From Alienimonas chondri (GTDB taxonomy: Bacteria > Planctomycetota > Planctomycetia > Planctomycetales > Planctomycetaceae), in contig NZ_WTPX01000005.1 in the NCBI RefSeq assembly GCF_013036045.1, positions 1 to 64,000 on the forward strand: a stretch of 64,000 nt of DNA, read 5' to 3'. The position numbers and the translations under genes were made by a program. The notes beneath the pieces were generated by a model that did no database searches, was not told the DNA's origin, and worked only from the letters and a program-made list of their open reading frames with translations. Below, piece by piece: positions 61,612-64,000 of the stretch. The stretch's first letter is position 1, and each line of letters starts with the position of its first letter.

Positions 61612-62064
61612 CTAGGTGGCGCTGGGCGGCTTGGCGACGCCCCCGGGGGTGACGGACAGGTCCGCTTCGGCCGCCGCGGGGGGGAGGCCGTCGTCGTCAT
61701 CGTCGTCGTCCAGCGCAGGATCGTCGGCGAACGGATCGCCGGCCACGTCGCGAGCGGACGGATCGCCGTGGTGTTCCTGAATCCGCTTCTTATAGCGGCG
61801 AATCTGCCGCTCCATCTTGTGGAGGCAGGATTCAAACGTCGGAATGACTTCAGCGCCCTCGTCGTGTGAGGTGAAGTCGTGCTTGTGCTCCGCATCGACC
61901 AGCAGTTCGACGCGAACGCGATCGCCGGCGTGCTCGAACTCCACCGTGGTGACGATCTCCGTCACGCGTTCGAACAAATGGACCAGCTTGTCGCATTTCC
62001 CCGAGATGAAGGCACGGGTGTCGTCGTTGAGCTGGCCGTGTCGGACGGCGATCTTAGTTTGCAC
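61612..62064 (-). CDS. hpf: Ribosome hibernation-promoting factor (HPF/RaiA type)
   Basis: A 150-residue HPF that binds idle 30S subunits. The domain begins MQTKIAVRHGQLNDDTRAF and includes CDKLVHLFERVTEIVTTVEFE and a basic KMERQIRRYKKRIQEH helix near 95-110. After the domain a 50-residue acidic, Asp-rich tail replaces the C-terminal dimerisation domain of long HPF, so it is a short-type protein with an unusual acidic tail. The start is GTG at 62064 with a strong AGGTAGGTG ribosome site seven bases upstream. It is the first gene of the regulatory PTS set. Confidence 0.9.
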   Translation of the reverse strand: MQTKIAVRHGQLNDDTRAFISGKCDKLVHLFERVTEIVTTVEFEHAGDRVRVELLVDAEHKHDFTSHDEGAEVIPTFESCLHKMERQIRRYKKRIQEHHGDPSARDVAGDPFADDPALDDDDDDDGLPPAAAEADLSVTPGGVAKPPSAT

Positions 62065-62285
62065 AGGGGCACACCTACCTCGGCCGATCGGGCCGGGCCG
62101 CCGCCCGCGACGACGCGGCCGGACTGGCCGCCGCGGGGCAGTGTCATCGACTGCGCCAGCGACACGGCCGACGGCCGCCGGGCGGTCCGGAAGGGGCATG
62201 GAGTCTATCGCCGCTGTTCAGCGACGCAACGTCGCCACCCCCTCAAGCGCCGGCGCGGCCGGCCGCGCCGGCCCGGGAGCGCCGT

Positions 62286-62591
62286 TCAGAATGCGTCGAC
62301 CGACCCGGACCGGTCCCGTCCGTGCCCCGGGGCGACCGGCGTGGCCTTCAGCGGTTCCGGCGCCGGCGTCAGTTCCGGCAGCGGATCGAAGTGCCCGGCG
62401 TAGCGCACCGCGTGGGCGCCGTCGTCGTCGGTCGGACTCTCCGCGAAGGGGACCGTCCGCGGTGCATCCGCCATCGTCTCTCGTCCCGCGGAGCGGCAGC
62501 CGATCGTCATCCCCAGCAGACCCAAAGCCGCCCAACTCGCCGGCCCGGCCGCGAGGCCCGCAATCCGACGGCGGCGAGCGGGGAAAGGCAT
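62286..62591 (-). CDS. Small lipoprotein, unknown function
   Basis: A 101-residue protein. The N-terminus (MPFPARRRRIAGL, then a hydrophobic core and MTIGC) is a typical lipoprotein signal with lipid attachment near Cys32. The mature part is Pro/Asp-rich without a recognised domain. ATG at 62591 is used. It lies between hpf and rnpB. The signal is convincing; the rest could be a fast-evolving surface protein. Nothing else is visible in the 233 bases between its start and rnpB. Confidence 0.55.
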   Translation of the reverse strand: MPFPARRRRIAGLAAGPASWAALGLLGMTIGCRSAGRETMADAPRTVPFAESPTDDDGAHAVRYAGHFDPLPELTPAPEPLKATPVAPGHGRDRSGSVDAF

Positions 62592-62824
62592 GCGCGGCGA
62601 AGCTGGGAACGGCTGGAGGGAGCGACGAATCGTGGATATCGACCGTCGCCGGACCCCCGCCCAACCTCGGACCACGCTTCGCCCCCGAACTGTGAACCGT
62701 CGGCCGATCATGGCGGCGCCGCCGGATCGACCGCCTCGGCCGACAAAACGAAAGACTCGTTGCGCGAAGAAACCCGTCGCGTGGGGACGAACGGAAAGGA
62801 TTCGCGAGGACTCGCGCGCTAAAG

Positions 62825-63318
<494 letters not shown>

Positions 63319-63469
63319 ATCGCCCGGTCCGCTCCGGCACGCGTACTGTAACCGGTCCGGAACGCCGAACCATCCAGTCCGGCTGGGGTCCGCCCCGGTG
63401 ACGGCCGACGCACGGCTCCGTATCCTTACCGCTCTTGTCCCCGGCCTCTACTTGCCCCCCGAGCGTCCC

Positions 63470-63970
63470 ATGTCCGCCGAATTGCTGGGAGAACTGATCC
63501 CGACCGGCGGCGGCGATCCGATCCCGTTGCGACGCTCCCCCCTGACGATCGGTCGCAGGTCGCGATGCGACATCGTCCTCGCCTTCGACAACGTCTCCGG
63601 CAAACACTGTCAGCTGGAACTCAAGGACGGCTACTGGCACGTCGCCGACCTCGGCAGCTCGAACGGCATCCGCGTAGACGGTTCTCGCTGCATGGAAAGC
63701 GCCCTGCCGCCCGGTTCGATGCTGCGGATCGCCAGGCACGAGTACGAAATCGCCTATACCCCGCAGGGCGACGGCCCGGCCCCGGAGGTGATGGGCGGCG
63801 AGCGATTCGGCGGCAGCCTGATGCAGCTCGCAGGCCTGGAGAAGCCGGAACGGCCCGCCCCCGCGAAGCGGTCGTCCCCCAAAACGCTGGCGTCGACCGA
63901 TTTGCCGCCGGGCGACGACGAGGAGGAAGACGAGGCCCTGCGCCTGTTGTTAGGCGGCGACGATGACTGA
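63470..63970 (+). CDS. FHA-domain protein
   Basis: A 166-residue protein with one FHA domain (about 18-95): IPLRRSPLTIGRRSRCDIVL holds the GR pair, VSGKHCQLEL the SxxH motif, and LGSSNGIRVDG the conserved N-G turn, all residues that bind phosphothreonine. The C-terminal 60 residues are Pro/Asp/Glu-rich and end in a run of Asp. ATG at 63470 gives a compact domain at the N-terminus; the upstream frame would overlap rnpB. It is presumably a phosphothreonine reader in Ser/Thr-kinase signalling, but no kinase is in the window. An ATG at 63992 might begin a further gene cut off by the window end. Confidence 0.88.
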   Translation: MSAELLGELIPTGGGDPIPLRRSPLTIGRRSRCDIVLAFDNVSGKHCQLELKDGYWHVADLGSSNGIRVDGSRCMESALPPGSMLRIARHEYEIAYTPQGDGPAPEVMGGERFGGSLMQLAGLEKPERPAPAKRSSPKTLASTDLPPGDDEEEDEALRLLLGGDDD

Positions 63971-64000
63971 TCTCTGGGATATCCGTCGCTGATGGCTCGA

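Overview
The window reads as chromosomal DNA of a GC-rich member of the Planctomycetota. No rRNA is present, so this placement is inference. It rests on the Tad-type secretion genes, a DUF11-type cell-surface protein, a PIN-PhoH protein, a stand-alone imuA-imuB-dnaE2 mutagenesis cassette, an Anbu protease cluster, an enlarged bacterial RNase P RNA, and the frequent GTG and TTG starts with short intergenic gaps. I see no prophage, transposase, CRISPR array or rRNA operon. The window looks like ordinary chromosome with several compact functional islands.

Layout, left half. A membrane-anchored coiled-coil protein (164-1690, +) faces a minus-strand group: PIN-PhoH ATPase, zinc-ribbon/TPR membrane protein, and two adjacent dynamin-like GTPases of equal length (8561 down to 1730). 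Next on the plus strand come tadA, tadB and tadC and an old-yellow-enzyme-type oxidoreductase (8847-13776). A minus-strand pair follows: a Pro-rich lipoprotein and a secreted 1075-residue parallel beta-helix protein (17935-13925). A 456-base intergenic stretch rich in palindromes leads into imuA-imuB-dnaE2 (18392-24182, +). A tRNA-Val(TAC), a BCS1-like AAA ATPase (-), a DUF11-repeat exported protein (+) with a clear terminator, and two exported minus-strand proteins (HEAT lipoprotein and an alpha-helical secreted protein) complete this half.

Layout, middle. ispH and tRNA-Ser(GCT) precede a tightly packed plus-strand molybdenum operon (32868-41581). It has three subunits of a Tat-exported molybdenum hydroxylase most like the PaoABC aldehyde oxidoreductase. 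These are followed by moaA, an XdhC/PaoD-type chaperone, a MocA-type cytidylyltransferase, moaD, moaE and a MOT1-type molybdate transporter, most joined by stop-start overlaps. Metal import, cofactor synthesis, cofactor maturation and apo-enzyme are thus encoded together. After rpsN and a DUF2256 protein come a TPR membrane protein, an RluA-type pseudouridine synthase and a fumarylacetoacetase-fold enzyme.

Layout, right half. A minus-strand cluster (49514-45027) encodes a circularly permuted ATP-grasp protein, an alpha-E protein, the proteasome-like Anbu peptidase and a transglutaminase-fold protein, a set predicted in the literature to make or process a peptide modification. Then come a PhyH-type dioxygenase, a microbial poly(ADP-ribose) glycohydrolase, hemW, a large RND/MMPL exporter, an orphan GroES, rplU and an RNase E/G. 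A minus-strand regulatory PTS set follows (HPF, EIIA-Ntr-like, HPr, EI; no sugar permease). The window ends with a small lipoprotein, rnpB (RNase P RNA, about 490 nt) and an FHA-domain protein.

Most worth a second look: the paired GTPases with a shared DxPD variant of the G3 motif, the complete PaoABC-plus-cofactor operon, the Anbu/ATP-grasp cluster with a long hairpin inside it, the PHP domain of DnaE2 that lacks its usual histidines, the HPr without the Ser46-equivalent residue, and an 18-base near-perfect palindrome directly before imuA.
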